The notes beneath the pieces were generated by a model. That model searched no databases. It was given only the letters and a program-made list of their open reading frames with translations, and was not told where the DNA came from. Shown here piece after piece: positions 14,547 through 22,011 of a stretch of 28,499 bases of DNA. The DNA is from a virus, in IMG/VR virus record IMGVR_UViG_3300002161_000014, positions 649 through 29,147 of that record; one strand, 5' to 3'. The position numbers were made by a program, and so were the translations under genes. Within the stretch, counting starts at the first letter, position 1, and each line of letters begins with the position of its first letter.

Positions 14547-14607
14547 AGCAACATTTACAGTTAATACGACCACATTTTTTACAAGGCTTTGCACTACCTT
14601 TTTTCAT
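14545..14607 (-). CDS. Cysteine-rich 20-residue microprotein
   Basis: Read on the minus strand from ATG 14607, the frame is MKKGSAKPCKKCGRINCKCC and stops at TAA 14547-14545. It has a CxxC pair and three more cysteines at the end, with a strongly basic rest, so it could bind a zinc ion or nucleic acid. GGGGTGA lies just upstream and overlaps the TGA of the preceding gene, four bases before the ATG; this is the same ribosome binding pattern used for other genes of this block. The stop abuts the bidirectional terminator, so it would be the last gene of the virion transcript. I know of no named family. Confidence 0.5.
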   Translation of the reverse strand: MKKGSAKPCKKCGRINCKCC

Positions 14608-14611
14608 AAAC

Positions 14612-15544
14612 TCACCCCATTCTGTTTCTTGAATTTAAGTATGAGTTGTAAAGTTTATCTTTTTGAATAGCGTCAGGCTCAAAAAACATTTCAGGTCTTG
14701 GTTTTGGTCTTTCGATTGTAGGTGCATCTGCTACCATCGGGTTTGCAAAAAAATTGTACATATCCATAGCGGTTAAAACTTGACCAAGACCAGGAACGAT
14801 TCTACTTCCCAACTTTCCTAAACCTTTTCCTATATCACCTGCTACATCTACAACTTTTGAAAGAGTAGACGGTTTTGCGTTTTTTTCAATCGCTTCTTTA
14901 TACGCTTGTTCAAGACTTTTGGCAGGTAACGGTGCTTCTTCTCTTGTTAATGGAAAAGGTATTTTACCTAATCTTCCTTCTCCTTCTTCCATTAAATATT
15001 TTGGAAAGTTTTTAACATAGTCGTGACTGTCAGGGTCGAGTTGCTCTGACCAACGAATATCTCTTGACCGTAACTCAACAGGCATATCCGTATAGCCTAA
15101 CTCTTTCAAAACTCTTGCTCTGTGCCTACCTTCATGACCATATACTTTTTCTGTTTCATCGTCAAACGTATCAAATTCTAAAAAAGGTAAATCAGACCAC
15201 CTAATACCTTTTTGTAAGGCTTCCCTTGCTCTTGAACTGTGTTCTTCGTTTAAGGGTTTTGCCAAACGTAAAAAGTTTTCAATAGGCATATTTATAATTT
15301 TTTGTCTTGCTTTGAATTGTGGCGTAGTGTCATCTAAAAGACCTTCTTTGAAAATTTCTTGAATGGGTTTTAGTGATTTATTAGGCTTGTCGTTTAGATT
15401 TTCTATAAGTTGTTTTTCTTGCATAAGTCGTTCTTCAAGCCTACTCCTAAAACTGTTTGCTTGTTCAAGATAGTAAGGGTCTTTTGTTTCTTCGTACATT
15501 TGCATATTGCCTTCTATAACATTCATTAAGTATTTTTTATCCAC
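14612..15544 (-). CDS. Putative virion protein with a ParB-like/sulfiredoxin-fold motif
   Basis: The 310-residue protein starts at GTG 15544 after GAGGAGGTGA. Residues 134-160 read VYGHEGRHRARVLKELGYTD then MPVELRS, the core signature of ParB-like (ParB/sulfiredoxin fold) domains, GxHRxxAxxxLG followed by IPV. Such domains occur in polyvalent proteins of phages and can bind or cut nucleic acid or bind nucleotides. The N-terminal 90 residues are helical and charged. About residues 228-265 (VVDVAGDIGKGLGKLGSRIV and following) are glycine-rich and hydrophobic, like membrane-active stretches of DNA-ejection proteins. It lies last but one in the virion unit, downstream of the 1371-residue protein. 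It may be injected with the genome; that is a hypothesis. Confidence 0.6.
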   Translation of the reverse strand: MDKKYLMNVIEGNMQMYEETKDPYYLEQANSFRSRLEERLMQEKQLIENLNDKPNKSLKPIQEIFKEGLLDDTTPQFKARQKIINMPIENFLRLAKPLNEEHSSRAREALQKGIRWSDLPFLEFDTFDDETEKVYGHEGRHRARVLKELGYTDMPVELRSRDIRWSEQLDPDSHDYVKNFPKYLMEEGEGRLGKIPFPLTREEAPLPAKSLEQAYKEAIEKNAKPSTLSKVVDVAGDIGKGLGKLGSRIVPGLGQVLTAMDMYNFFANPMVADAPTIERPKPRPEMFFEPDAIQKDKLYNSYLNSRNRMG

Positions 15545-15556
15545 AAGTTCACCTCC

Positions 15557-16345
15557 TCACATAAAGTTTTCTAACTCATGAACCTTGATTCCCCACTTAC
15601 CTTTGACACCTGACATTTCCACGATGTTGCAAGACGGTTTGTTAATGCGATAGCCTTTTGTTTTTGCATAACCTGACCAATTAAGGAACGTACCTGCATT
15701 AACAAAGTATTGCTCTCTAACCGTAGGCTTCTTGTTGTGTAAGTCTATGTCAACGTAGATTTCTGAACCGTAGTTCCTACGGTGCGTATGTTCTCCCCAT
15801 ATAACGTCACATCTAAATTCTTCGCCTTTTTTCTGCAACTTACCTAAATTAAGATTGCTACCTGTTGAACCCGATATATGATGGATATAATGAGTGTAGG
15901 CGTTCTTGCCAATAACTAACTGTAAGATTGCTAAATCACCGAAATAGCGTATATTTAGCGTATCGCAGAACCACTCCATAGGTGATATGTCATTAAACTC
16001 TTGTGAGCGTGTACCGTCATGATTACCGTCTATTTTACCTAATATACGGTCTTTAATCGGTTCGAGGTATTTAACTAACTCTTTAATCTGTTCTCGTGGT
16101 GTCATGTTTTCTTCAAACTGTGACGACTTTGAACCTTTGTTAGCGTGGTTAATACTGTCACCACCGAGAAATACGTACATATTAGGTGTTCGTTTGACTA
16201 ACTCGATGGCTTGGGAAAAGGCTTCTGAATCGAAGCCTTTATGCCCAATGTGAATGTCTGAAAAGTCGATTAAGTATATTTTATCTTCATTAAACCTATG
16301 ATGTGCGTAGTGTTTTTTAAGGTCTTGCTCTAACCTTTTGAACAC
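15557..16345 (-). CDS. Calcineurin-like metallophosphoesterase
   Basis: The protein of about 262 residues shows the metallophosphoesterase metal-binding series: IDFSDIHIG (first Asp and His), VFLGGDSI (bridging Asp), KIDGNHD (Asn-His), YIHHISG (His) and GEHTHRRN (two His). The family hydrolyses phosphomono- or diester bonds in nucleotides, proteins or nucleic acids; the phage substrate cannot be read from the sequence. GTG 16345 is preferred because GGCGG lies 8 bases before it; GTG 16354, three codons upstream, would overlap that site. It follows the holin candidate and precedes the ParB-like gene. Its location among late genes is notable, since replication phosphatases usually sit in the early block. 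Confidence 0.88.
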   Translation of the reverse strand: MFKRLEQDLKKHYAHHRFNEDKIYLIDFSDIHIGHKGFDSEAFSQAIELVKRTPNMYVFLGGDSINHANKGSKSSQFEENMTPREQIKELVKYLEPIKDRILGKIDGNHDGTRSQEFNDISPMEWFCDTLNIRYFGDLAILQLVIGKNAYTHYIHHISGSTGSNLNLGKLQKKGEEFRCDVIWGEHTHRRNYGSEIYVDIDLHNKKPTVREQYFVNAGTFLNWSGYAKTKGYRINKPSCNIVEMSGVKGKWGIKVHELENFM

Positions 16346-16346
16346 A

Positions 16347-16520
16347 CTACTCACCGCCTATTTTGTTTTTGATGATTGCTAAATCGCCTTTGATTTCTTC
16401 TGACAGACTATCAATAATCTGAATGTAGCGTTCTTCTCTTTTTTGGTTCTCCCACAAAACATACACGACCAACGCAACAAACAGTCCGTATTCTTTTCCG
16501 ATTTCTGCCAACCAATCCAC
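16347..16520 (-). CDS. BhlA/UviB-type holin-like protein
   Basis: This is a 57-residue protein with one N-terminal hydrophobic helix (EYGLFVALVVYVLWENQKRE) followed by a charged helical tail (YIQIIDSLSEEIKGDLAIIKNK). The segment YVLWENQKREERYIQIIDSL closely resembles the BhlA/UviB holin-like family of Bacillota phages and bacteriocin loci. GTG 16520 is preferred, 9 bases after AAAAAGGAG; the TTG at 16529 directly abuts that site. It lies between the giant internal protein and the phosphoesterase and may form membrane lesions that let the amidase out. The amidase is on the other strand 2 kb away, so lysis timing may be set by late expression of this gene. Confidence 0.75.
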   Translation of the reverse strand: MDWLAEIGKEYGLFVALVVYVLWENQKREERYIQIIDSLSEEIKGDLAIIKNKIGGE

Positions 16521-16537
16521 TTTAATCAACTCCTTTT

Positions 16538-19500
16538 TTATTCAAATTTTTTGAAGGGGTTTTTTGAACTCTTGCTACTACTTTGTTTCTTTTGAGTAGG
16601 GTATTCAGTTTTGTTTTTAACGTCTTCAATGTTTCTTGAACGACCCATCAACAAGTCTTGAATATTATCAAATAGATTTTTGCTATCTTTTTCGTTAGTC
16701 ATTCCTTCATAACCGCTTAAAAATCTTGAACCTACGCCTGTCTGTCCTGTTAAGTATCTTGCAAGATATTCAGGATTGTCGAAGTAACTATCAGCATTTC
16801 CATAATATTTATTGTAATCTATTGGTTTTCCTGTATAAAGTTGATGGTTTGCAAGAAGTTCAAATGGCGACCTAACAAACGGAGAAGTCATACTTGCCGC
16901 TTTTCTTGGGTCTGTAAGAACTGCTAAATCTTGAATTGGTAGGCGTGGGTTGTAAAGTTCATCACCAAGTTTTAGAAACTCGCCTTTAAGATAACCTGGA
17001 ATTGCCGAATCGTCTTGTAAATCTTGTGTAGATTGGTCTTTTAGTTTTTCGTAAGTTGCCATGTATTTTGGACTTTTTAACGCTTTTTCGACTTGAAGCG
17101 GAATGTTATTTTTAGTCCAATTCCAAAACGGTACAAACGCTCGAACTGCTCTATCTGCCGAAGTTAATTCTTGATAATTAAACAAGTGTTTGCGAACAGA
17201 ATCAGCCGCCATTTTTGTGTTTTTGGTTTTGGCTAAAACATCTAAATAATGTGCGGTTCTAAAAAAGTTGTCCATCACATCACTTGTGGCTCTACCTGCA
17301 CGAACATAACCGCCATAAGCCTGTAAAGGAAGTGTAGCACCTTTTGGAACAAAACGAGCGTCTTGTATTTTTTTGATTGTGTCTTTATTACCTTGTGCTA
17401 AATTTTCAGCACCACGTAAAGCACGAGTAAAGATACCTGAATCATCTGCTCGATTGTCTGCCTTTGCAAACGAACTTTCCAACATATCTGAATAAGAGGT
17501 TTGGTTGAGAACACCTTTATCTAACATATCGCTTATAATTTTTTCTTGCTGTTTAGTTAGTTTTCCTGACTTTCTTGCGTTTAGCAAGTCGTAGGCTTCT
17601 CTGTAAGAACTTGCACCAACACCTGCCATTGTGTTGTTTGTTACAAGTCCGACAAAGTTGTACCAATAGTGAGAAGGAACAACGGTTGTTGTTAAAGTTT
17701 TGAAGACGTTGTTTGCGGCTTCTACGTTACGCAACACTTTTTCTATACCTTTATCAGTAAACACGTCTTTAACTCTTTCAAGACCGTCTAAAACTTCACG
17801 ATGAACCATTGTGCCTTCTGCTAAACCTAACGCTCTTGCTTCGTCTTTATTTAACTCTTTATAGTAATCTCGTTTAGAAGTTGCTGTGTATTTTGGAACA
17901 TCTTTTCCTTTTGCAATAATATAACCGTTTTTTGTCAAAGTTCCTTGTAAATCACGCATAGCGTTTGATTTAATAGATTTGTAGTAACGTTTTGTAAGTG
18001 CGGTAAAAGGGTCACGCTCGTATAAATTTGAAACAACATCAATTTTATTTTGTAACTCGTCAAATTCTTTTGAGTTAGCAGGAAACTTCGTTTGTTGTTC
18101 TTGTAATACCGCCAACGCATTATCAACCTGTGCCATTGTCTGATAAGATTTACGCTCTTTTGCAAACTGATTACTTTTAGATTTTGTAATCAAAGCACCG
18201 ATTTCAGGGTCGTCACGATAAGCCGCTTCTAATTCATCAAGTTCTTGGTCAGTTCTATTAACAACGTGTGGGAAATAATTTGCTCTTGAAGCATATGCGT
18301 TTCCTGACGCTTCATCAGCACGTTTAATCTCTTTTGCAACTCTACTCATATTTTGTGCTACACCTTCGATTTGCTCTGCTTTTTTCAAAACATTTCGGAG
18401 TTCTGTTTCTATAAGTGTATAACCTTGTGCAAAATCATCAACAAACTCGTCTACTGAAAGTTTGTTTGGTGATTTGTCTGAAACGTATTCTGCTATTCTT
18501 TTAATTTCTTCGTTAGTTAAACTACCATCAGCACCGTTAGCAATTCGCAAAATTGATTCTTTGAAAGAAAGTTTGTTTGAACCTTTTATTTTGGAGATTT
18601 CATTGGTCAAATCTTCAATCTGTTGTTTCATTTGAGCGGCTTTTTGAACATTTACTTGTGATTTAGAGTTTTTAATCCTATTGTATTGCTCTTTTATTTG
18701 TTTAAGATTTACTCTTAAATCTAAAACTTTTTGAGCAATAGGACTGTCTAACAACTCGTCAGGGAAGTCTTTTTGAACAACGTAGATAATATCTCTAATC
18801 TCTTTATCACTCAAACCTTTTGCTTGTTGCTTAACAGTTACCATCATTCGTTCCATCTCACGTCTGCGACCTACAACTTTATTGTTAGCATCAACAATTT
18901 CATCACCCATATTATTTACATTCTGCTCTTGTGAACGTAGTGTACGAGCGTTAAAGATATTGCGAGATAGTTTTGAACGTAGAGCAGACGTTCCACCTGC
19001 ATCGGCTACAAATTTACTTGTGTCAGCACCTATTGTTGTTGCTTTTGACGTTGGGGTTACGTATCTTGTATATTGGTTGAAATCTACACTGTTCTTCAAA
19101 TCATCAATTCGTTTTTGAACTACGCTGTTAATTGCTTTTCCTTTATTTTTACCGCTACCTGTCACATTTTTACTAACAAACTCTAAAAAGTTTTTGTCCA
19201 AACCTTTTGGCAACATACCTTTATTTGTTTCAACAATGTTAAGGTAGTGGTCTAACTCGTCTAACATTTTTCGTGTTTCTTTTGGAATACCTTTTACGCT
19301 AAAATCACGCAAAAATTTTGAAGAATATCCGTCAAGTTGTTTTGCTACATCAAACGTAGGTTTACCTGTTACTGCATCATTCATAGATTCTAAAACTTTT
19401 GAATCAGGTAAACTTCTTGTTTGAATATTAGAAGTTCTTTGCAACAAGTCTTGAAACTCTTGTGTCGTCAGTTGGCTTTCTGATTTTCCATAACTTTTTT

Positions 19501-20653
19501 GAAGAAAATCATCTTTTCTTTTACTGATTTCTTCTGTGATTTTCTTTATTTCGTTTTTGTAACCTGTTGGTTTTGCTTCTGAAAGTTGTTTAATTTTGTT
19601 TGCTTCTTCTACTGACGTAAACGCTTGTTGAAGCATCTCCGTAGCGGCAGTTGCTTCTTTTGCACCAATAGGTAAATCACGATAAACCAAACCTGACCAT
19701 TCGGGTTTTTTGAAAATAGACCCTTCAAATTTAGTAAAAGGAATGTTCCAATTTAACAGAGAGTTTTGCCCTTCTACTCGACTTCCTTTTACCGCATCAT
19801 CAATTTGTTTTCCATACGTTCGTTGAACTAAATCTCTGTTAAGCGGAGTTGTAGCCGCCTTAAAATCTCGAAGTGCTTGGGTATTCTCGCTAATTAAATT
19901 GTCGTAGTACGAAGCGTCAATTTCATCAAACGCTTTACCTGCTTGTAGTTCACCCTTTACAAAAGCACTTTTTTCTCTTTGTAAACGATTTAAGTTGTCA
20001 ACAACATCATCTTGTGTTTTTAACACATCACCAAACTCGTCAATAACGTCAAGTTTTGCAGTATCATCTACTGTCTTTTGAGCAATATCATCAAGAAGTT
20101 TGTCGATGGCTTTGTTTTGTCCTTTTACAGTAACGGATTTACCTAACTTAACCGCTTTACCTGCAATTTTTTCAGTTGCGTCTTCTGCTACATTTTTTGC
20201 CACCCCACGAACTACACCACCGACACCGCTTTTAACAAGACCCCCTACCCCTGTATAAGTAAGGGGGTCAAAAACTACGTTGCCTAAAAAACTTGTAATA
20301 TCAAACAAGTCAGGTGCATACCAAGAGTTACCTTTGCGACCTTTTAACCAATTATAGTTACCGCCTTCTTGTGCTTGATTCCAACCAAGATTGTTTAGAA
20401 TGTCGTCAAAATCTTTCTTTTCTGTGCCTGATATACCGCCCTTCAATCCTTGCCAACCTGTTGTACTTGCATCACCGTCTGTCCAATTTGCTATTGCACC
20501 TGTGACTGCACGTTGAGGGCGAGAAATATAATCAAGAGCGTCTAAATACCAGGGTTGGTCGTATTCTTCGACTTGTTTTTTTTCTTCTTTTTCCTTTTTA
20601 CTTTGCATGGCTTTAACATAAGCGTTTGCAAAACTTCTGTAATCTGTTGACAT
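16538..20653 (-). CDS. Giant internal virion / DNA-ejection protein candidate (1371 residues)
   Basis: This is the largest gene in the window. ATG 20653 follows GGGCGGTGAG. The N terminus is charged, then residues about 115-180 are hydrophobic and glycine-rich (DITSFLGNVVFDPLTYTGVG, SGVGGVVRGVAKNVAED). The middle (about 200-1000) is long, helical and coiled-coil-like with many Lys/Glu/Gln. A later segment around 1060-1290 has VVPSHYWYNFVGLVTNNTMAG, AYGGYVRAGRATSDVMDNFF and AFVPFWNWTKNNIPLQVEKA, which resemble the C-terminal part of large polyvalent phage proteins. Size and place after the nozzle and fibre genes match T7 gp16-like ejection proteins, but no lytic transglycosylase domain is visible. 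The family label is inference; the virion role is likely. Confidence 0.65.
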   Translation of the reverse strand: MSTDYRSFANAYVKAMQSKKEKEEKKQVEEYDQPWYLDALDYISRPQRAVTGAIANWTDGDASTTGWQGLKGGISGTEKKDFDDILNNLGWNQAQEGGNYNWLKGRKGNSWYAPDLFDITSFLGNVVFDPLTYTGVGGLVKSGVGGVVRGVAKNVAEDATEKIAGKAVKLGKSVTVKGQNKAIDKLLDDIAQKTVDDTAKLDVIDEFGDVLKTQDDVVDNLNRLQREKSAFVKGELQAGKAFDEIDASYYDNLISENTQALRDFKAATTPLNRDLVQRTYGKQIDDAVKGSRVEGQNSLLNWNIPFTKFEGSIFKKPEWSGLVYRDLPIGAKEATAATEMLQQAFTSVEEANKIKQLSEAKPTGYKNEIKKITEEISKRKDDFLQKSYGKSESQLTTQEFQDLLQRTSNIQTRSLPDSKVLESMNDAVTGKPTFDVAKQLDGYSSKFLRDFSVKGIPKETRKMLDELDHYLNIVETNKGMLPKGLDKNFLEFVSKNVTGSGKNKGKAINSVVQKRIDDLKNSVDFNQYTRYVTPTSKATTIGADTSKFVADAGGTSALRSKLSRNIFNARTLRSQEQNVNNMGDEIVDANNKVVGRRREMERMMVTVKQQAKGLSDKEIRDIIYVVQKDFPDELLDSPIAQKVLDLRVNLKQIKEQYNRIKNSKSQVNVQKAAQMKQQIEDLTNEISKIKGSNKLSFKESILRIANGADGSLTNEEIKRIAEYVSDKSPNKLSVDEFVDDFAQGYTLIETELRNVLKKAEQIEGVAQNMSRVAKEIKRADEASGNAYASRANYFPHVVNRTDQELDELEAAYRDDPEIGALITKSKSNQFAKERKSYQTMAQVDNALAVLQEQQTKFPANSKEFDELQNKIDVVSNLYERDPFTALTKRYYKSIKSNAMRDLQGTLTKNGYIIAKGKDVPKYTATSKRDYYKELNKDEARALGLAEGTMVHREVLDGLERVKDVFTDKGIEKVLRNVEAANNVFKTLTTTVVPSHYWYNFVGLVTNNTMAGVGASSYREAYDLLNARKSGKLTKQQEKIISDMLDKGVLNQTSYSDMLESSFAKADNRADDSGIFTRALRGAENLAQGNKDTIKKIQDARFVPKGATLPLQAYGGYVRAGRATSDVMDNFFRTAHYLDVLAKTKNTKMAADSVRKHLFNYQELTSADRAVRAFVPFWNWTKNNIPLQVEKALKSPKYMATYEKLKDQSTQDLQDDSAIPGYLKGEFLKLGDELYNPRLPIQDLAVLTDPRKAASMTSPFVRSPFELLANHQLYTGKPIDYNKYYGNADSYFDNPEYLARYLTGQTGVGSRFLSGYEGMTNEKDSKNLFDNIQDLLMGRSRNIEDVKNKTEYPTQKKQSSSKSSKNPFKKFE

Positions 20654-20667
20654 ACACTCACCGCCCT

Positions 20668-21678
20668 TTATTTACCTTCTTGAATTTGCTTTGATATTTC
20701 CAAAGCGGCTTGTTGTTTTGCTCTTGCTTTGTCATACCTGTCTAAAAGGTCGTTGTATGTGTTTTTACCTTCATCGGTGCTTGTGTCAACGTTAGCCATA
20801 GCGTTTAACAAAGTTTCTGCATCTGCTCTATGATTTTCGTAAATATTTACATAGAACGCAACTCGCTCTGTTTTAGTTGCACCTTCTCTTGTAAGTTTAG
20901 CGTTTTCCTTATCAAAATCTAATTTAGCCTGTGCTTGTGAATTATCTGCGTCTATTCTTGCTTGTGTGTTCGCTGTGTCTGCGGCTATTCTTGCGGCATT
21001 CATACTTAATTGATTTTGTCTTTCTAACTTATTTTGTCCTGCTTGGAACTGTTGTGTGTTAATACGTTCACCTTTTTGGAACTGTTGTGTGTTAATACGT
21101 TCACCACGTTGAAACTCTTGTGTTTTACCACGTTGCTCGTCTTGGAACTCGTTTTGCACAAGTGGTGCTAACATACCTGCTTCTCTTGCACGATTTTCAA
21201 GGACTTTATCAAACATTTCTTGAAAGATTTTAGACTGACGAGTGTTTTGACGTTCGCCTAAAAGTTCTGTTTGTTGTGGTGCGTACATTCTGTTTGCTTC
21301 TGAAAGTTTATCTTGTGTTTGTGAATATAGTTGTGCCATACGGTCTTGTTTGTTAGCGTTCAAACGAATTTGTGCGTCAGCCATCAAACCTGAATTAGAA
21401 ACACCACGCCCACCCATACGTTCACGAGAAGAAAGATATTCACGAAACATTTGGTCGTTAATATCACGTTGAGCAAGATTCTGATTACGTCTAATACCTT
21501 CTGAATCAGCGTCACGTAACGCTTGAACTTGTTTAATACGCATATCAATCGCTTTTAGTCTGTCAGCATACTCTTGTGCCGCATCTTTTTCGACTTTACC
21601 GTATTCAGCCGAGCCTTGTTGCGGTGTTTTAATTATACTATTGTATTGATTACGATACGTTGTGCTGTAATTTGCCAT
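20668..21678 (-). CDS. Coiled-coil virion protein with short tandem repeats (ejection protein candidate)
   Basis: The 336-residue protein is almost entirely helical and rich in Gln, Arg, Asn and Ala, with no hydrophobic core typical of globular enzymes. Around residues 190-225 there is a tandem repeat of an 11-residue unit (GERINTQQFQK then GERINTQQFQA), with degenerate copies on both sides, and further on heptad-like AARIAADTANTQARIDADNS. It starts at ATG 21678 after AAGGTGGTGA and ends 15 bases before the giant protein, so they are surely cotranscribed. The pattern resembles internal core proteins such as T7 gp14 or gp15 in composition rather than sequence. It could be a partner of the 1371-residue protein in a DNA-ejection conduit. 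This is inference from composition and order. Confidence 0.6.
   Translation of the reverse strand: MANYSTTYRNQYNSIIKTPQQGSAEYGKVEKDAAQEYADRLKAIDMRIKQVQALRDADSEGIRRNQNLAQRDINDQMFREYLSSRERMGGRGVSNSGLMADAQIRLNANKQDRMAQLYSQTQDKLSEANRMYAPQQTELLGERQNTRQSKIFQEMFDKVLENRAREAGMLAPLVQNEFQDEQRGKTQEFQRGERINTQQFQKGERINTQQFQAGQNKLERQNQLSMNAARIAADTANTQARIDADNSQAQAKLDFDKENAKLTREGATKTERVAFYVNIYENHRADAETLLNAMANVDTSTDEGKNTYNDLLDRYDKARAKQQAALEISKQIQEGK
21045..21105 (-). repeat. 33-bp tandem repeat inside the coiled-coil virion gene
   Basis: The 28-base unit at 21045-21072 recurs without mismatch at 21078-21105, a period of 33 bases or 11 codons, and a degenerate third copy follows to about 21133. The reading frame is kept, so the repeat encodes GERINTQQFQ-type units and could expand or contract without frameshift. 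Confidence 0.85.
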
Positions 21679-21691
21679 TTATCTCACCACC

Positions 21692-22009
21692 TTATGCGTA
21701 GTATGCGTCATACCATTTCTTTAACCAACTGCGTGTATCTTCGCCACGTTCTACCGTTGTCCACACACCGTCTGAATCTTCAAACTGCTCGATTTCATAT
21801 GTGTTTTCGCCTGTCATGTAAGGCTCTAACAAAGTAGTTACACCGTCTTTATTACCTTGTTGTCGCAATACCTCTGCATAAAAATACGCTTCAACTTCTT
21901 CTTGTGAGTAGTCGTCAATGATGGAGTGCCAAAACTCAACTTGCGTTCCATCAACATCGGCAATCGAGTGTTGTTTGTTTTTCTCGTCTAAAAACAAATA
22001 AGTTATCAT
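21692..22009 (-). CDS. Small acidic virion-block protein of unknown function
   Basis: This is a 105-residue acidic protein (MITYLFLDEKNKQHSIADVD...). ATG 22009 is chosen because GGGAGGA of the preceding gene end lies 6 bases upstream; a longer frame adds five residues but covers that site. It has a short strand-rich start and then helical, acidic and aromatic segments (SIIDDYSQEEVEAYFYAEVL, SWLKKWYDAYYA). There is no membrane helix or cysteine. It lies between the repeat-rich fibre candidate and the coiled-coil protein. A fibre chaperone or small assembly factor is possible from position only. Confidence 0.65.
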   Translation of the reverse strand: MITYLFLDEKNKQHSIADVDGTQVEFWHSIIDDYSQEEVEAYFYAEVLRQQGNKDGVTTLLEPYMTGENTYEIEQFEDSDGVWTTVERGEDTRSWLKKWYDAYYA

Positions 22010-22011
22010 TA

